From Methylophaga lonarensis MPL (GTDB taxonomy: Bacteria > Pseudomonadota > Gammaproteobacteria > Nitrosococcales > Methylophagaceae), in NCBI RefSeq assembly GCF_000349205.1, contig NZ_APHR01000006.1, positions 32-44,423 of the forward strand: a DNA stretch of 44,392 bases. The letters are read 5' to 3'. Under the pieces are notes generated by a model. It did not search any database. It was not told the DNA's origin and worked only from the letters and a program-made list of their open reading frames with translations. This document shows positions 16,295 through 26,864 of the stretch, piece after piece. Position 1 is the stretch's first letter, and the number at the start of each line of letters is the position of its first letter. A program made the position numbers and the translations under genes.

Positions 16295-17062
16295 TTAATC
16301 TTGTTCTTCCTGCCTCAGAGTTAAAATTTCAAAACCATCATCAGTCACCAGCACAGTGTGCTCCCATTGGGCAGATAGTGAACGATCCTTGGTGACTACG
16401 GTCCAGCCGTCAGGGAGTTGTCTGACATGTCGTTTACCAGCGTTGATCATGGGTTCGATGGTAAAGGTCATGCCTGCCCTCAGCTCCATGCCTGTGCCTG
16501 GTGTGCCGTAGTGCAAGACTTGTGGTTCTTCGTGAAAGACCTTGCCGATGCCATGGCCACAGTATTCTCTGACCACTGAAAAGTTTTCTTTTTCAGCATG
16601 TTGTTGAATAGCGTGACCAATATCGCCGAGGCGAACACCGGGCTTGACCATTTCGATGCCCAGCATCATTGCTTCATGGGCGACTTTACATAGTCTCTTG
16701 GCCAGAATAGAAGTTTCACCGATGTGAAACATTTTACTGGTATCGCCGTGGTAGCCATCTTTGATCACTGTGATGTCGATATTGATGATATCGCCATCTT
16801 TGAGTTTTTTGTCTCCAGGGATGCCATGACAGATGACGTGGTTGACGGAGGTGCAAATCGACTTTGGAAAACCGTGATAGTTGAGTGGTGCTGGAATGGC
16901 ATCTTGTACGTTCACGATGTATTCGTGACAGATCTGATTCAGCTCGTCAGTGGTGATTCCTGCTTTGACATGAGGACCGATCATGGTAAGCACCTCGGCA
17001 GCCAGCTTGCCTGCGGTGCGCATTTTTTCTATTTCATCGGCAGATTTGATGGTAACAGCCAT
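16295..17062 (-). CDS. map: Methionine aminopeptidase type I
   Basis: This 255-residue dimetal enzyme removes the initiator methionine from new proteins. Ligands and catalytic residues appear in order: His in HVICHGIPGDK, two Asp in INIDITVIKDGYHGDTSKMF, His in CGHGIGKVFHEEP, Glu in TIEPMI and the final Glu in QWEHTVLVTDDG. There is no N-terminal zinc-finger extension. It is divergent from rpsB, the standard bacterial arrangement, and leads into glnD with no gap. Confidence 0.96.
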   Translation of the reverse strand: MAVTIKSADEIEKMRTAGKLAAEVLTMIGPHVKAGITTDELNQICHEYIVNVQDAIPAPLNYHGFPKSICTSVNHVICHGIPGDKKLKDGDIINIDITVIKDGYHGDTSKMFHIGETSILAKRLCKVAHEAMMLGIEMVKPGVRLGDIGHAIQQHAEKENFSVVREYCGHGIGKVFHEEPQVLHYGTPGTGMELRAGMTFTIEPMINAGKRHVRQLPDGWTVVTKDRSLSAQWEHTVLVTDDGFEILTLRQEEQD

Positions 17063-17175
17063 TCGAGATTCTGATTCCTGGGAGTGGGTTGTTGTATAGT
17101 CAGCGGATAGTGTGCCGTAATTCCCGTGCTATCTCCAGTCAGCAATCCCATATTTACGCAATTGAATCGGCAGCT

Positions 17176-17205
17176 TTGTTTTGTCTGGCTTTTGTGGAAT
17201 AATAT
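17176..17205 (+). promoter_or_regulatory. Likely rpsB-tsf promoter
   Basis: TTGTTT at 17176-17181 and TAATAT at 17200-17205 have an 18-base spacer. A GC-rich discriminator (GCGCGCC) lies between the -10 box and the expected start near 17212, typical of stringently controlled ribosomal promoters. It is the best candidate in the 276-base gap between map and rpsB and leaves a leader of about 125 bases. Confidence 0.5.
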
Positions 17206-17211
17206 GCGCGC

Positions 17212-17338
17212 CTTTAACACAGGCAAAAACACACGTGTGCCGACACAGTTGCCGGGGTGCTCTCAGTCATTGACTGCAGGGTCGGGAGCTGGGGTACACG
17301 GAGGCTAAACCCCAACTTAATTACACAGGTAAATAACC
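17212..17338 (+). promoter_or_regulatory. rpsB leader, probable S2 autoregulatory element
   Basis: The untranslated leader holds several complementary segments: GGGGT runs near 17253-17257 and 17292-17296, a CAGTCATTGACTG hairpin at about 17263-17275, and a CCCC stretch near 17309-17312 able to pair with the upstream GGGG. In gammaproteobacteria the rpsB leader folds into a conserved structure through which S2 represses rpsB-tsf; placement and folding potential here fit that, but I aligned it from memory only. Confidence 0.5.
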
Positions 17339-18088
17339 ATGGCTAAAGTTTCTATGCGCCAAATGCTTGAAGCAGGCGTACATTTCGGTCACCAAACTCG
17401 TTACTGGAACCCAAAAATGGGTCCTTTCATTTTTGGCAAGCGTAACAACATCCATATCGTCAATCTTGAACACAGCCTGCCAATGTTCAACGACGCACTC
17501 AATTTCGTCAGCAAACTTGCTTCCAAAAAGGGTCGCATTCTGTTTGTAGGCACTAAAAGAGCGGCTCAAGATGCGATTCGTGAAGATGCAGAACGCGCAG
17601 GTATGCCATACGTCAACCGTCGCTGGTTGGGTGGCATGCTGACTAACTTTCAAACTGTCCGTCAGTCAATTAAGCGTCTTGAAGCTATTCAGACCATGAT
17701 CGATTCTGGCAAGACTGAAGGTTTGAAGAAAAAAGAAATTCTCAACCTGACTCGTGAGCAGGAAAAACTCGAAAAAAGTATTGGCGGTATCAAGAAGATG
17801 GGTGGTCTGCCAGATGCATTGTTTGTGATCGATGTTGACCACGAGCGTATTGCTATCCAGGAAGCCAACAAGCTGGGCATTCCAGTCATTGCAATAGTTG
17901 ATACCAACAGCAATCCTGACGGTGTTGACTATGTCATTCCTGGTAATGACGACTCAATGCGTGCAATTCGTTTGTACACCGCGCACATTGCAGACGCCAT
18001 CATCGAAGGTCGTGCTTCAGTGACCACTGGTGATGCAGGCGAAGAGTTTGTTGAAGTTGCCGAAGAAACTGCGGCAGCGGCTGAATAA
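17339..18088 (+). CDS. rpsB: 30S ribosomal protein S2
   Basis: This is a 249-residue ribosomal protein that joins the small subunit late and helps recruit S1. Hallmarks are [20 protein letters not shown] at the N-terminus, [20 protein letters not shown], the [15 protein letters not shown] motif, and [20 protein letters not shown]. The C-terminus is acidic and alanine-rich. It is first in the rpsB-tsf unit with a long structured leader and a hairpin before tsf. Confidence 0.98.
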   Translation: MAKVSMRQMLEAGVHFGHQTRYWNPKMGPFIFGKRNNIHIVNLEHSLPMFNDALNFVSKLASKKGRILFVGTKRAAQDAIREDAERAGMPYVNRRWLGGMLTNFQTVRQSIKRLEAIQTMIDSGKTEGLKKKEILNLTREQEKLEKSIGGIKKMGGLPDALFVIDVDHERIAIQEANKLGIPVIAIVDTNSNPDGVDYVIPGNDDSMRAIRLYTAHIADAIIEGRASVTTGDAGEEFVEVAEETAAAAE

Positions 18089-18105
18089 CAACAGAACTTG
18101 AACGT

Positions 18106-18132
18106 ACAGGCTCGCTGCTTTGGCGGGCCTGT
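18106..18132 (+). terminator. Hairpin in the rpsB-tsf gap (partial attenuator)
   Basis: ACAGGCTCGC (18106-18115) pairs with GCGGGCCTGT (18123-18132), ten pairs with one G-U, around a seven-base loop. No T-run follows, so it is more likely an attenuator or processing site that lowers tsf relative to rpsB, as described for this junction in E. coli. Confidence 0.5.
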
Positions 18133-18195
18133 GTCGTATGTGTAGCAGGTAAATTGCTGCACTGACTGGTAAATTTCAGAATACAGGGTAAAAAA

Positions 18196-19080
18196 ATGGC
18201 AATTACTGCAGCTTTAGTGAAAGAACTGCGCGAGCGTACCGGCTCCGGCATGATGGAATGCAAAAAAGCGTTGGTTGAGGCAAATGGTGACATCGACGCA
18301 GCAATCGAAGCAATGCGTAAAGCGGGTCTGGCAAAAGCAGACAAAAAAGCTGACCGCGTCGCAGCCGAGGGTGTTATCGCTATCGAAAGCAATGACAGCA
18401 ACACCGCAGCTGTCATGCTTGAGGTTAACTCAGAAACCGACTTTGTCGCCAAGGCTGACGACTTTGTAAATTTCGTCGCGCAACTTGCAAAAAAAGTCCT
18501 CGAAGCCAAGCCTGCTGATCTGGCAGCCTTGCTTGCACTGCCGCTGAACAGCAACGGTGATACTGTGGATTCGGTTCGTCAGTCACTGATCGCTAAAATT
18601 GGTGAAAACATCCAGGTGCGTCGCTTTGTCCTGCTCGAAGCAGACAACGGCATTATCGGTACCTACCGTCACGGTGACCGTATCGGCACTATGGTCAAAC
18701 TGACTGGCAATGATCTGGATCTGGCACGTGATTTGGCTATGCATGTTGCTGCCAGCCGTCCACAAGCGATTTCTGCGGATCAAATTTCAGAAGACCTGCT
18801 GGCTAAAGAGCGTGATATTGTGGCCACACAAGCACGTGACAGTGGCAAACCAGAAGCAATCGTTGAAAAAATGATCGAAGGCCGCATGAGCAAGTTTGTC
18901 AACGAAATCAGTTTGCTCGGTCAGGCATTTGTCAAAGACCCAGACATCACTGTTGAAAAACTGGTCAAGCAAGCCAATGCAAGCGTTGAAACATTTGAAT
19001 GTTTCGAAGTGGGTGAAGGTATCGAGAAGAAAGTCGATAACTTTGCTGAAGAGGTTATGGCTCAGGCACGGGGTAACTAA
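18196..19080 (+). CDS. tsf: Elongation factor Ts
   Basis: This 294-residue factor regenerates EF-Tu-GTP by displacing GDP. The N-terminal UBA-like domain carries [19 protein letters not shown]. The core contains [17 protein letters not shown], whose TDF motif contacts EF-Tu. The dimerisation and C-terminal module follow, with [25 protein letters not shown]. Length is normal. It lies 107 bases after rpsB and three before pyrH. Confidence 0.97.
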   Translation: MAITAALVKELRERTGSGMMECKKALVEANGDIDAAIEAMRKAGLAKADKKADRVAAEGVIAIESNDSNTAAVMLEVNSETDFVAKADDFVNFVAQLAKKVLEAKPADLAALLALPLNSNGDTVDSVRQSLIAKIGENIQVRRFVLLEADNGIIGTYRHGDRIGTMVKLTGNDLDLARDLAMHVAASRPQAISADQISEDLLAKERDIVATQARDSGKPEAIVEKMIEGRMSKFVNEISLLGQAFVKDPDITVEKLVKQANASVETFECFEVGEGIEKKVDNFAEEVMAQARGN

Positions 19081-19083
19081 AAG

Positions 19084-19815
19084 ATGACAGAGGCGGGTGG
19101 TAAACCGGTTTACAAGCGTGTACTGCTGAAACTTAGTGGTGAAGCGCTTATGGGGGATGCGGAATACGGTATCCAGCCGGAAGTCATCGCCCGCTTTGCA
19201 AAAGAAATATCCGAGCTCAACGCTCAAGGTGTTGAGCTCGGTATTGTCATCGGTGGTGGTAATATTTTTCGTGGTGCAGGCTTGGCCGCCAGTGGTATGG
19301 ACCGTGTCAGTGCCGATCACATGGGCATGCTGGCCACTGTGTTGAATGCACTTGCGCTTCAAGATGCGCTGGAACGTAATGGCACCTTCTGTCGTGTGAT
19401 GTCTGCCATTCGCATTCATGAAGTCTGTGAGGATTACCTGAGACGTCGTGCAATACGACATCTTGAAAAAGGTCGAGTGGTGATTTTTGCTGCCGGCACA
19501 GGCAATCCATTCTTCACAACCGATTCTGCGGCAAGTCTCAGAGCGGTTGAGATAGGTGCTGAGCTAATGCTCAAGGCAACACAGGTTGATGGTGTCTATG
19601 ATTCAGACCCACGCAAGAATCCAGATGCCAAACGCTATGAGACTCTGAGTTACGATGAGGTGATCAATAATCGCCTTGCGGTCATGGATACCACCGCAGT
19701 CGTGATGTGTCAGGAACAAAAGATGCCGCTTCGCGTGTTTGATGTGCATCAACCTGGCAATCTGACAGGGATTATTTACGGCAAGAATGTCGGTACTTTG
19801 GTGAAACAGGACTGA
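19084..19815 (+). CDS. pyrH: UMP kinase
   Basis: This 243-residue bacterial UMP kinase of the amino acid kinase fold makes UDP for RNA, DNA and sugar nucleotides. [13 protein letters not shown] forms the ATP-binding start and [11 protein letters not shown] the glycine-rich loop. [15 protein letters not shown] appears here as [34 protein letters not shown] is the UMP-binding segment. It follows tsf by three bases and precedes frr by two, in the conserved tsf-pyrH-frr order. Confidence 0.97.
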   Translation: MTEAGGKPVYKRVLLKLSGEALMGDAEYGIQPEVIARFAKEISELNAQGVELGIVIGGGNIFRGAGLAASGMDRVSADHMGMLATVLNALALQDALERNGTFCRVMSAIRIHEVCEDYLRRRAIRHLEKGRVVIFAAGTGNPFFTTDSAASLRAVEIGAELMLKATQVDGVYDSDPRKNPDAKRYETLSYDEVINNRLAVMDTTAVVMCQEQKMPLRVFDVHQPGNLTGIIYGKNVGTLVKQD

Positions 19816-19817
19816 TC

Positions 19818-20375
19818 ATGATTGAAGATATCAAAAAAGACGCAGCGGATCGGATGCAAAAGAGTGTCGCTGCCTTGAACACGGCGCTGGCAAAGATTCG
19901 TGCGGGTCGTGCACACACCAGTTTGCTGGATCATGTCACAGTGCCTTACTATGGTTCAGATGTGCCTCTGAGCCAGGTGGCCAGTGTTGGTATTGAAGAT
20001 TCCAGAACGATCACGGTCACACCCTGGGAAAAAAACATGGTTGCCGTCATTGAAAAGGCCATCATGACTTCCGATTTGGGCGTTAACCCCAATAGTGCCG
20101 GTATGACCATTCGTATTCCGATTCCGCCTCTGACTGAGGAACGTCGTCGTGATTTGGTCAAAGTGGCTAAATCTGAAGCAGAAAATGCACGGGTCGCTGT
20201 GCGTAATATCCGCCGCGATGCCAACGGCAGCCTGAAAGATTTGCTCAAGGAAAAAGAAATCTCCGAAGACGAGCAACGCGGCGCAGAGGATGCAATTCAG
20301 AAGCTGACTGACGCTGTGATTAAACAAATTGACGAAGTGCTTGCTGAAAAAGAAACGGATTTGATGGCGGTCTAG
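19818..20375 (+). CDS. frr: Ribosome recycling factor
   Basis: This 185-residue factor splits post-termination ribosomes together with EF-G. The family motif [15 protein letters not shown] is near residue 28, followed by [16 protein letters not shown] and [18 protein letters not shown], then a long helix with [20 protein letters not shown]. Length is the standard 185. It starts two bases after pyrH, and the next gene begins at or shortly after its stop. Confidence 0.98.
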   Translation: MIEDIKKDAADRMQKSVAALNTALAKIRAGRAHTSLLDHVTVPYYGSDVPLSQVASVGIEDSRTITVTPWEKNMVAVIEKAIMTSDLGVNPNSAGMTIRIPIPPLTEERRRDLVKVAKSEAENARVAVRNIRRDANGSLKDLLKEKEISEDEQRGAEDAIQKLTDAVIKQIDEVLAEKETDLMAV

Positions 20376-20402
20376 TTGACTTCTCATCGTTCAGCCAAGC
20401 CG

Positions 20403-21146
20403 ATGAAGGAGCAATCGCGCCCAATTCCCTCGCATATCGCCATTATCATGGATGGCAATGGCCGCTGGGCAAAAAAAAGATTACAGCCCCGTTTTATGGG
20501 GCATCGAGCTGGCGTCAGATCAGTCGAGAGTATTGTCAGGCACTGCGTGGCATCCGGTGTCAAAGTGCTCAGCCTGTTTGCCTTCAGTAGTGAAAACTGG
20601 CGTCGTCCTGGCAAAGAAGTTGAGTTGTTGATGGATTTGTTCAGCAGGGCACTGACAGAGCAGGTCAAACGACTTCACGATAACAACATCAAGCTGCAAA
20701 TCATCGGCAACACCGCCCAATTTTCCAGCACACTCCAAAAACAAATCCACGATGCGCAGGCCATGACAGCCAACAACACTGGCCTGGTGTTGAATATTGC
20801 TGCCAACTACGGCGGACGGTGGGATATCACTGAGGCCGTCAAACGGCTGTCGCAACAAGTTCTGCTCGGTGAGATATCAATCGAAGACATTACCGAAAAG
20901 CGGGTAGAGCAACAACTTAGTACCGCGCAACTTCCCGAGCCTGATCTATTTATTCGAACCGGTGGCGAACAGCGCATTAGTAATTTTTTACTGTGGCAGC
21001 TTGCCTATACCGAGCTGTACTTTACCGAGACCTTGTGGCCTGAGTTTTCAGTTAAAGAACTGGACCTGGCAATAGACTCATTTGGCAAAAGAGAACGCCG
21101 TTTTGGCAGAACGTCAGAACAGGTACAGGAGCAATCAGATGCTTAA
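20403..21146 (+). CDS. uppS: Undecaprenyl diphosphate synthase
   Basis: This 247-residue cis-prenyltransferase makes the C55 lipid carrier precursor for peptidoglycan and O-antigen. IAIIMDGNGRWAKKR carries the catalytic Asp, FAFSSENWRRP follows, and FIRTGGEQRISNFLLWQ binds the diphosphate, where the E. coli sequence has Ser in place of the second Gly. I chose the ATG at 20403; a TTG directly after the frr stop (20376) would add nine residues and cannot be excluded, as neither has a strong ribosome site. Its end overlaps cdsA by eight bases. Confidence 0.94.
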   Translation: MKEQSRPIPSHIAIIMDGNGRWAKKRLQPRFMGHRAGVRSVESIVRHCVASGVKVLSLFAFSSENWRRPGKEVELLMDLFSRALTEQVKRLHDNNIKLQIIGNTAQFSSTLQKQIHDAQAMTANNTGLVLNIAANYGGRWDITEAVKRLSQQVLLGEISIEDITEKRVEQQLSTAQLPEPDLFIRTGGEQRISNFLLWQLAYTELYFTETLWPEFSVKELDLAIDSFGKRERRFGRTSEQVQEQSDA

Positions 21147-21963
21147 GCAACGCTTACTGACAGCAGCGGTGCTGATCCCCCTGGTCGTGTTGGCGATTTT
21201 GAAATTACCCACGATTGCGCTGATGGCCCTGCTTGCGGTGATTGTGATGCTGACAGCATGGGAGTGGCTGCAGATCGTTGGTTTTCAATCAGTGTTTGCC
21301 AAGGTGCTGGCGATGGTTGTCTGGCTGATTATTGCGGCCTTTCAAAGTTCATTATTCTTCCCTATTGAACCGGGATTGATTGCTGGAGGCGTGCTCTGGC
21401 TGGCCTTAACCCTGCTTGTGGTGCTTTGTGCTCACAAACCTTTGCCAAAGCTTGGTCAGCAATTATTTGCCAGCCGATGGTTCGGTCTTGTAATGGCTTG
21501 GCTGGTGCTCGCTGTATTCTTTTACTCAGCAGTCTGGCTGCATGGTCGTCATGGTGGCGAATGGTTGTTACTGCATGTATTGGTACTAGTCTGGCTTGCC
21601 GATACCGGTGGTTACTTTGCCGGCAAGCGTTGGGGCAAACGTAAACTGGCCACACACATTAGTCCCAACAAAACCTGGGAAGGGGTTGCGGGTGCGCTGG
21701 TGCTGGTCAGTCTATGGTCATTTGCTGCCTGGCAGTTTGGTTTGAATGATGGCATTAGCTTATTACATTGGTGGCTGCTGGCAGTGATGACCGCATTGTT
21801 TTCTATCGCTGGTGATTTGTTCGAGAGCTTGTTCAAACGTGCTCATGCAATCAAGGACAGCGGTCAGTTACTACCGGGGCATGGTGGGCTGTGGGACCGC
21901 CTGGATAGTCTGCTGGCTGCGGTGCCCGTATTTGCCGCAATGCTGGTGTTATTGGGATTGTAA
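21139..21963 (+). CDS. cdsA: Phosphatidate cytidylyltransferase CdsA
   Basis: This 274-residue inner membrane enzyme makes CDP-diacylglycerol from CTP and phosphatidic acid. It has about eight hydrophobic segments, starting [18 protein letters not shown], and the CdsA signature [20 protein letters not shown] followed by [28 protein letters not shown] is another conserved block. The ATG at 21139 has AGGAGC upstream and lies inside the last codons of uppS; an earlier in-frame start would overlap uppS much further. Confidence 0.95.
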   Translation: MLKQRLLTAAVLIPLVVLAILKLPTIALMALLAVIVMLTAWEWLQIVGFQSVFAKVLAMVVWLIIAAFQSSLFFPIEPGLIAGGVLWLALTLLVVLCAHKPLPKLGQQLFASRWFGLVMAWLVLAVFFYSAVWLHGRHGGEWLLLHVLVLVWLADTGGYFAGKRWGKRKLATHISPNKTWEGVAGALVLVSLWSFAAWQFGLNDGISLLHWWLLAVMTALFSIAGDLFESLFKRAHAIKDSGQLLPGHGGLWDRLDSLLAAVPVFAAMLVLLGL

Positions 21964-21965
21964 AG

Positions 21966-23159
21966 ATGCGTCGAGCTGTCACGATTTTGGGATCAACCGG
22001 TTCCATTGGCCTGAGTACGCTCGATGTGCTGTCACGCCACCCCGAGCAATATGAAGTGTATGCACTTGCTGCCAACCGTTCGGTTGATAGCCTGTTCAAA
22101 CAATGCCTGACCTTTGAGCCGCGATATGCCGTACTGCTCGATAATGAGGCAGCGGAGCAACTGCAAGCTGCGGTAAAACAGGCCGGATTAGCCACAGAAG
22201 TATTGTCTGGTGAGGCCGCACTGGAACAGGTTGCTGCCGATAGTGCCGTAGATACCGTGGTTGCTGCGATTGTCGGAGCGGCAGGTTTGTTGCCAACACT
22301 GGCGGCCGCGCGCGCGGGCAAACGCATTTTGCTGGCAAACAAAGAAGCGCTGGTAATGAGCGGTGCTTTGTTCATGCATGAGGTCGAGCAGCACGGTGCG
22401 ATATTGTTGCCTGTCGACAGTGAACATAATGCGATATGGCAATGCATGCCAGTGGCAGAAACTCAGCGTTATCACTTTGCTGACAAGGGTATCCGGCGGA
22501 TCATCCTCACCGCATCGGGCGGACCCTTCCGTGATAGTGATTTGTCAGAACTGGAACACATGACACCTGCCCAGGCGGTCGCTCACCCCAACTGGTCAAT
22601 GGGACAAAAAATTTCTGTAGATTCCGCCACCATGATGAACAAGGGGCTGGAAGTCATCGAAGCTCATTGGTTATTTGGCCTGCCAAGTGCACAGATAGAA
22701 GTGATCCTGCATCGACAAAGCATTATCCACTCCATGGTGGATTACGACGATGGCTCGGTGCTTGCCCAGATGGGCAACCCTGATATGCGTACACCAATCG
22801 CCAATACGCTGGCTTGGCCTGAACGAATTGACTCGGGAGTCGAGCCACTGGATCTGGTCAAGGCGGGGCAGCTTGATTTCATGGCGGCTGACTTTGAGAG
22901 ATTTCCTTGTCTGGCGCTGGCCTATCGCGCACTGGAGATTGGCGGCACCGCGACGGCGATTCTGAATGCGGCCAATGAAATTGCTGTTGAGGCCTTCTTA
23001 CAGGAAAAAATAAAATTCACGCAAATCGCGGTGATTATTGAATCCGTGATGAATGAATTGCCAGTCTCAAAGGCGGATAATCTGACACAAATACTGGCAG
23101 ACGATGCCGCTGCCAGAGTGCTGGCTACTGATTATGTGAATCGATTATGCAGTCGTTGA
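21966..23159 (+). CDS. dxr: 1-deoxy-D-xylulose 5-phosphate reductoisomerase
   Basis: This 397-residue NADPH enzyme converts DXP to MEP, the committed step of the MEP isoprenoid pathway. The nucleotide-binding motif [16 protein letters not shown] is at the N-terminus. [12 protein letters not shown] and [14 protein letters not shown] form the metal and substrate site. TASGGPFR and [23 protein letters not shown] complete the catalytic core. It starts two bases after cdsA and overlaps rseP by 13 bases. Confidence 0.97.
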   Translation: MRRAVTILGSTGSIGLSTLDVLSRHPEQYEVYALAANRSVDSLFKQCLTFEPRYAVLLDNEAAEQLQAAVKQAGLATEVLSGEAALEQVAADSAVDTVVAAIVGAAGLLPTLAAARAGKRILLANKEALVMSGALFMHEVEQHGAILLPVDSEHNAIWQCMPVAETQRYHFADKGIRRIILTASGGPFRDSDLSELEHMTPAQAVAHPNWSMGQKISVDSATMMNKGLEVIEAHWLFGLPSAQIEVILHRQSIIHSMVDYDDGSVLAQMGNPDMRTPIANTLAWPERIDSGVEPLDLVKAGQLDFMAADFERFPCLALAYRALEIGGTATAILNAANEIAVEAFLQEKIKFTQIAVIIESVMNELPVSKADNLTQILADDAAARVLATDYVNRLCSR

Positions 23160-24484
23160 TTTTTTTCATTATCGCGCTGGGTATTTTGGTCACTGTCCAT
23201 GAGTTTGGCCATTTCTGGGTGGCACGACGCTGTGGCGTCAAAGTGCTGCGATTTTCAGTAGGATTTGGTCGACCGCTCTGGCGCAGAGTTGGCAAGGACG
23301 GAACAGAGTATGTGATCGCAGTATTACCTCTCGGTGGCTATGTGAAAATGCTCGATGAACGCGAAGGTACGGTGCCTGAAGACCTGCTGCATCAGTCATT
23401 CAACCGCCAGTCGCTGGCGAATCGTGTTGCGATTGTTTCGGCAGGGCCTCTGGCAAACTTGATTTTTGCGGTATTTGCCTACTGGCTGATGATGGTGATT
23501 GGCATTCCAGGCCTCAAAGCTGTCGTCGGTGAAGTCACAGAAGGCAGCCCCGCCTATTATGCCTCGTTTAATCCAGGCGATGAAATTGTCAGCATCAATG
23601 GCAAGCCAGCACCCACCTGGAATGCGGTCTATCAGCGTCTATTGCCAGAGGCAGAAAAGGCGTCAACCGTTAGCGTCGAGGTGAAATCCGGTGGCAGCAG
23701 TGAACAACGACAACTGAACCTGCCCGAGATATCTCTGAACGAAGCAGCAGAATTATTTCAACGAGTAGGTTTTAGACCTTATCGGCCAGCCATGGATCCT
23801 GTTATCGGCGAAGTGGTGTCTGGTGGTGCAGCTGATCGCGCAGGCATCCGAGCGGGTGACCGTCTGTTATCAGCGAATGATCAGATTCTGGAAGGGTGGG
23901 AAGACTGGGTCAGGCTAATACGTGATAGTGCAAATTCTGATTTGCAGATTGTGCTTGAGAGGAATGGGCAGACGTTTGAATTGCAGATGACGCCCGCTGA
24001 GTCAGCAGAGGGGTATGGGCTTGCTGGTATTGCGATTGATCCACAACAACAGAGATTGCCGGACGAGCTGGTAACTGAGTTGCGATATGGGCCGTTGGCG
24101 GCGATTCCCGCTGCTTTTGCCCAAACCTGGCAGTTTATTTCTGCAACAGGCCGCAGCCTGTGGGGCATGGTCACAGGCTCAGTCTCACGTGATAATCTGG
24201 GTGGTCCGATTACTATCGCTCAATATGCCGGAAGTTCTGCTCAACAAGGGACTATAGCTTTTATCGGTTTTCTGGCTATGATCAGCATCAGTCTGGGCAT
24301 ACTCAATCTGCTGCCTATTCCTGTGCTTGATGGGGGACACTTGATGATGTATCTGATCGAGTGGCTAAGGGGGAAGCCCTTGTCTGAACAGGCTCAGATT
24401 CAAGCCCATAAAGTAGGCCTGATGATACTGTTGATGCTGATGTTTCTTGCGTTTTTTAATGACTTGTCGAGACTGTTTGGATAA
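23147..24484 (+). CDS. rseP: RIP metalloprotease RseP
   Basis: This 445-residue intramembrane zinc protease makes the second cut of the anti-sigma factor RseA in the envelope stress response. The zinc motif [20 protein letters not shown] (HExxH) is in the first membrane segment. Two PDZ domains follow, seen at [20 protein letters not shown]-like and [19 protein letters not shown] segments. The third zinc ligand lies in [17 protein letters not shown] near the C-terminus. Length is near 450 as usual. It sits between dxr and bamA, the conserved order. Confidence 0.96.
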   Translation: MQSLIFFIIALGILVTVHEFGHFWVARRCGVKVLRFSVGFGRPLWRRVGKDGTEYVIAVLPLGGYVKMLDEREGTVPEDLLHQSFNRQSLANRVAIVSAGPLANLIFAVFAYWLMMVIGIPGLKAVVGEVTEGSPAYYASFNPGDEIVSINGKPAPTWNAVYQRLLPEAEKASTVSVEVKSGGSSEQRQLNLPEISLNEAAELFQRVGFRPYRPAMDPVIGEVVSGGAADRAGIRAGDRLLSANDQILEGWEDWVRLIRDSANSDLQIVLERNGQTFELQMTPAESAEGYGLAGIAIDPQQQRLPDELVTELRYGPLAAIPAAFAQTWQFISATGRSLWGMVTGSVSRDNLGGPITIAQYAGSSAQQGTIAFIGFLAMISISLGILNLLPIPVLDGGHLMMYLIEWLRGKPLSEQAQIQAHKVGLMILLMLMFLAFFNDLSRLFG

Positions 24485-24542
24485 TGGAACTATTGCAGGT
24501 AAACTTACCCTTTCGTCGGCCCACTGAGTTGCAAGTATAACA

Positions 24543-26843
24543 ATGAAAAAACTTCTCCCATTTCTGGCTTTTTGGTTGCTGTCTTCAGTTGCGTTAGCTG
24601 AACCATTCATTATTCAAGACATCAGGGTCGAGGGCTTGCAACGTATTTCAGCAGGTACTGTGTTTAACTATCTTCCGGTCAGAGTGGGCGACGAGCTGAC
24701 CGAAAATGATGCGCGAGGCATCATTCGTTCTCTTTTCAAATCCAAATACTTCAGCGATGTCCAGCTGGAACGTCAGGACGGTATCTTGGTGATCAAGGTG
24801 GCAGAGCGACCAGCCATTTCCAGTATTGAATTCGTGGGTAACAAGGATATCGACAGCAATGAACTGCTTCGTTCACTGCGCCAGATTGGTTTTGCCGAAG
24901 GCCAGGTGTTCGAACAAGCAATGCTGGAACGCGTTGAACTGGAATTGCAAAGACAGTATTTCAGCCGCGGTAAATATGGTGTGCAGATTGACTCACAGGT
25001 CACCCCGTTAACCCGAAATCGGGTGGGTGTTCGTATCACCATGACCGAGGGCGCGGTTGCCACCATTGGCAGTATTAATATTGTTGGTAATTCTGCGTTT
25101 ACTCAAAAAGAACTGCTTGATCAAATCGAATCCACCACGGGTGGCTGGTTTTCACGCATCACGCGTGACAACCAATACTCTCGTCAGAGATTGTCAGCCG
25201 ATCTCGAAACACTTCGCTCGTTTTACCTGGACCGGGGGTTTGTAGATTTTTCCATTGAGTCAACACAAGTCACCATTAGTGATGACAAGAAACAGATTTT
25301 CATCACCATTAACATCACAGAAGGTGAGCGTTACAGAATTAACGAAGTTCGCCTTGCCGGGCACTTAATCGTTCCGGAAGAGGAATTGTTTGGCTTGATG
25401 ACTATTCGGCAGGATGCGGTGTTTTCACTGCGTGAAATTACCCGCAGCACCGAAAACCTGACAAACCGCCTCGGTAACGATGGATACGCTTTTGCTAACG
25501 TCAATGCTGTTCCTGAAGTCGATCAGGAAAATCGTGAAGTTAATCTGACGTTTTTTGTGGATCCAGGTCGTCGCGCTTATGTCCGTCGTATTAATATCAC
25601 AGGTAACAGCAAAACCCGTGACGAAGTAGTGCGTCAGGAAATGCGCCAACAGGAATCTGCCTGGATTTCGACACAACAGGTTGAGCGTTCCAGAGCGCGT
25701 GTAGCGCGTCTTGGCTATTTTGAGGACGTCAACGTCGAAACAGTACCTGTCGCCGGTACTTCCGATCAGGTTGATCTGGATGTCAGTGTTTCCGAAATGG
25801 CTTCTGGTAGCCTGTCTGCAGGTATTGGTTATTCTCAGGCTGAAGGCATTATCTTCAACGCTAATGTTTCTCAGCGTAACTTTCTGGGAAGTGGTAAACA
25901 CATCCGCTTTGGTTTTAATAACAGCCGAGTCAACACTCAGTACAGTTTTGGTTATACCAATCCTTACGCAACGGTTGACGGTATCAGCCAAGGCTTCAAT
26001 GCGTTTTACCGTAAAACAGATGCTTTCGAAGCTAACCTTGCTCGTTTCACCACGGATACCTTTGGTGGTGACGTGAACTTTGGCCTGCCGATTTCAGAGA
26101 CAAACCGTATCTTTGTCGGCTTCGGTTACGAGAACACGGATGTGTCGTTACCAAGTCAGGCGAGCGGCAACCGTATCCAGCGCTACCAGGACTTCATTGA
26201 TAAAGAAGGCAGCCGTTTTCATTCGTGGCTGGTGACCTTGGGTTGGTCAAGTGACACCCGTGATAGTGCTATCATGCCGACACGTGGTTTGGAGCAGACC
26301 TTTACTGCAGAATTGGCAACGCCAATCGGCTCACTGGAATACTACAAGCTGCGTTATAACACCAGCTGGTTCTATCCGCTCTCTGATACATACACGTTCT
26401 CTTTGAGGGGTGAGTTGGGTTACGGCGATGCCTATGGCAGCACCGATGAATTCCCGTTCTTCCAGAATTTCTATGCGGGTGGTATCCGAAGTGTTCGTGG
26501 TTTCCGGGCAAACACACTGGGTCGCAGGGTGTTTGATGATCGTGGCAATGATTTGCCGATTGGCGGTAATATGCTGGTAACAGGCAGTGCCGAAGTTATT
26601 TTCCCTGTACCTTTTGTTGGCAGTAATCTGCGCTCAGTTCGTCTGAGTGCCTTTACTGATGTGGGTAACGTCTATGACGTTAAAGAAAGTTTCGAAGCCG
26701 ATTTGCTGAGGTACTCAGCTGGCTTGTCTGCCATCTGGATCTCGCCATTTGGAGCGATGGCATTCAGTGTGGCCAAACCTTTGCGTAAGCAAAGTGGTGA
26801 TGAAACCGAAGTCTTCCAGTTTACTCTGGGTACAGCGTTCTAA
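24543..26843 (+). CDS. bamA: Outer membrane protein assembly factor BamA
   Basis: This 766-residue essential Omp85 protein inserts beta-barrel proteins into the outer membrane. A signal peptide (about 20 residues, ending SSVALA) is followed by IQDIRVEGLQRISAGTVFNY, the start of POTRA 1. Five POTRA repeats occupy roughly residues 21-420. The C-terminal 16-strand barrel contains the VRGF loop motif (IRSVRGFRANTLG) and ends in an aromatic residue (FTLGTAF) as a barrel targeting signal. It lies upstream of skp. Confidence 0.97.
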   Translation: MKKLLPFLAFWLLSSVALAEPFIIQDIRVEGLQRISAGTVFNYLPVRVGDELTENDARGIIRSLFKSKYFSDVQLERQDGILVIKVAERPAISSIEFVGNKDIDSNELLRSLRQIGFAEGQVFEQAMLERVELELQRQYFSRGKYGVQIDSQVTPLTRNRVGVRITMTEGAVATIGSINIVGNSAFTQKELLDQIESTTGGWFSRITRDNQYSRQRLSADLETLRSFYLDRGFVDFSIESTQVTISDDKKQIFITINITEGERYRINEVRLAGHLIVPEEELFGLMTIRQDAVFSLREITRSTENLTNRLGNDGYAFANVNAVPEVDQENREVNLTFFVDPGRRAYVRRINITGNSKTRDEVVRQEMRQQESAWISTQQVERSRARVARLGYFEDVNVETVPVAGTSDQVDLDVSVSEMASGSLSAGIGYSQAEGIIFNANVSQRNFLGSGKHIRFGFNNSRVNTQYSFGYTNPYATVDGISQGFNAFYRKTDAFEANLARFTTDTFGGDVNFGLPISETNRIFVGFGYENTDVSLPSQASGNRIQRYQDFIDKEGSRFHSWLVTLGWSSDTRDSAIMPTRGLEQTFTAELATPIGSLEYYKLRYNTSWFYPLSDTYTFSLRGELGYGDAYGSTDEFPFFQNFYAGGIRSVRGFRANTLGRRVFDDRGNDLPIGGNMLVTGSAEVIFPVPFVGSNLRSVRLSAFTDVGNVYDVKESFEADLLRYSAGLSAIWISPFGAMAFSVAKPLRKQSGDETEVFQFTLGTAF

Positions 26844-26864
26844 ATTGTTTGAGTGGAGCTAAGT

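Noticed and set aside
18000-18554. Minus-strand ORF of 184 residues over rpsB/tsf
   Set aside because: Serine/alanine-rich shadow frame antisense to two highly conserved genes.
18787-19461. Minus-strand ORF of 224 residues over tsf/pyrH
   Set aside because: Long only because of codon bias in the conserved sense genes; no domain or start signal.
25425-25991. Minus-strand ORF of 188 residues inside bamA
   Set aside because: Shadow frame antisense to the POTRA region.
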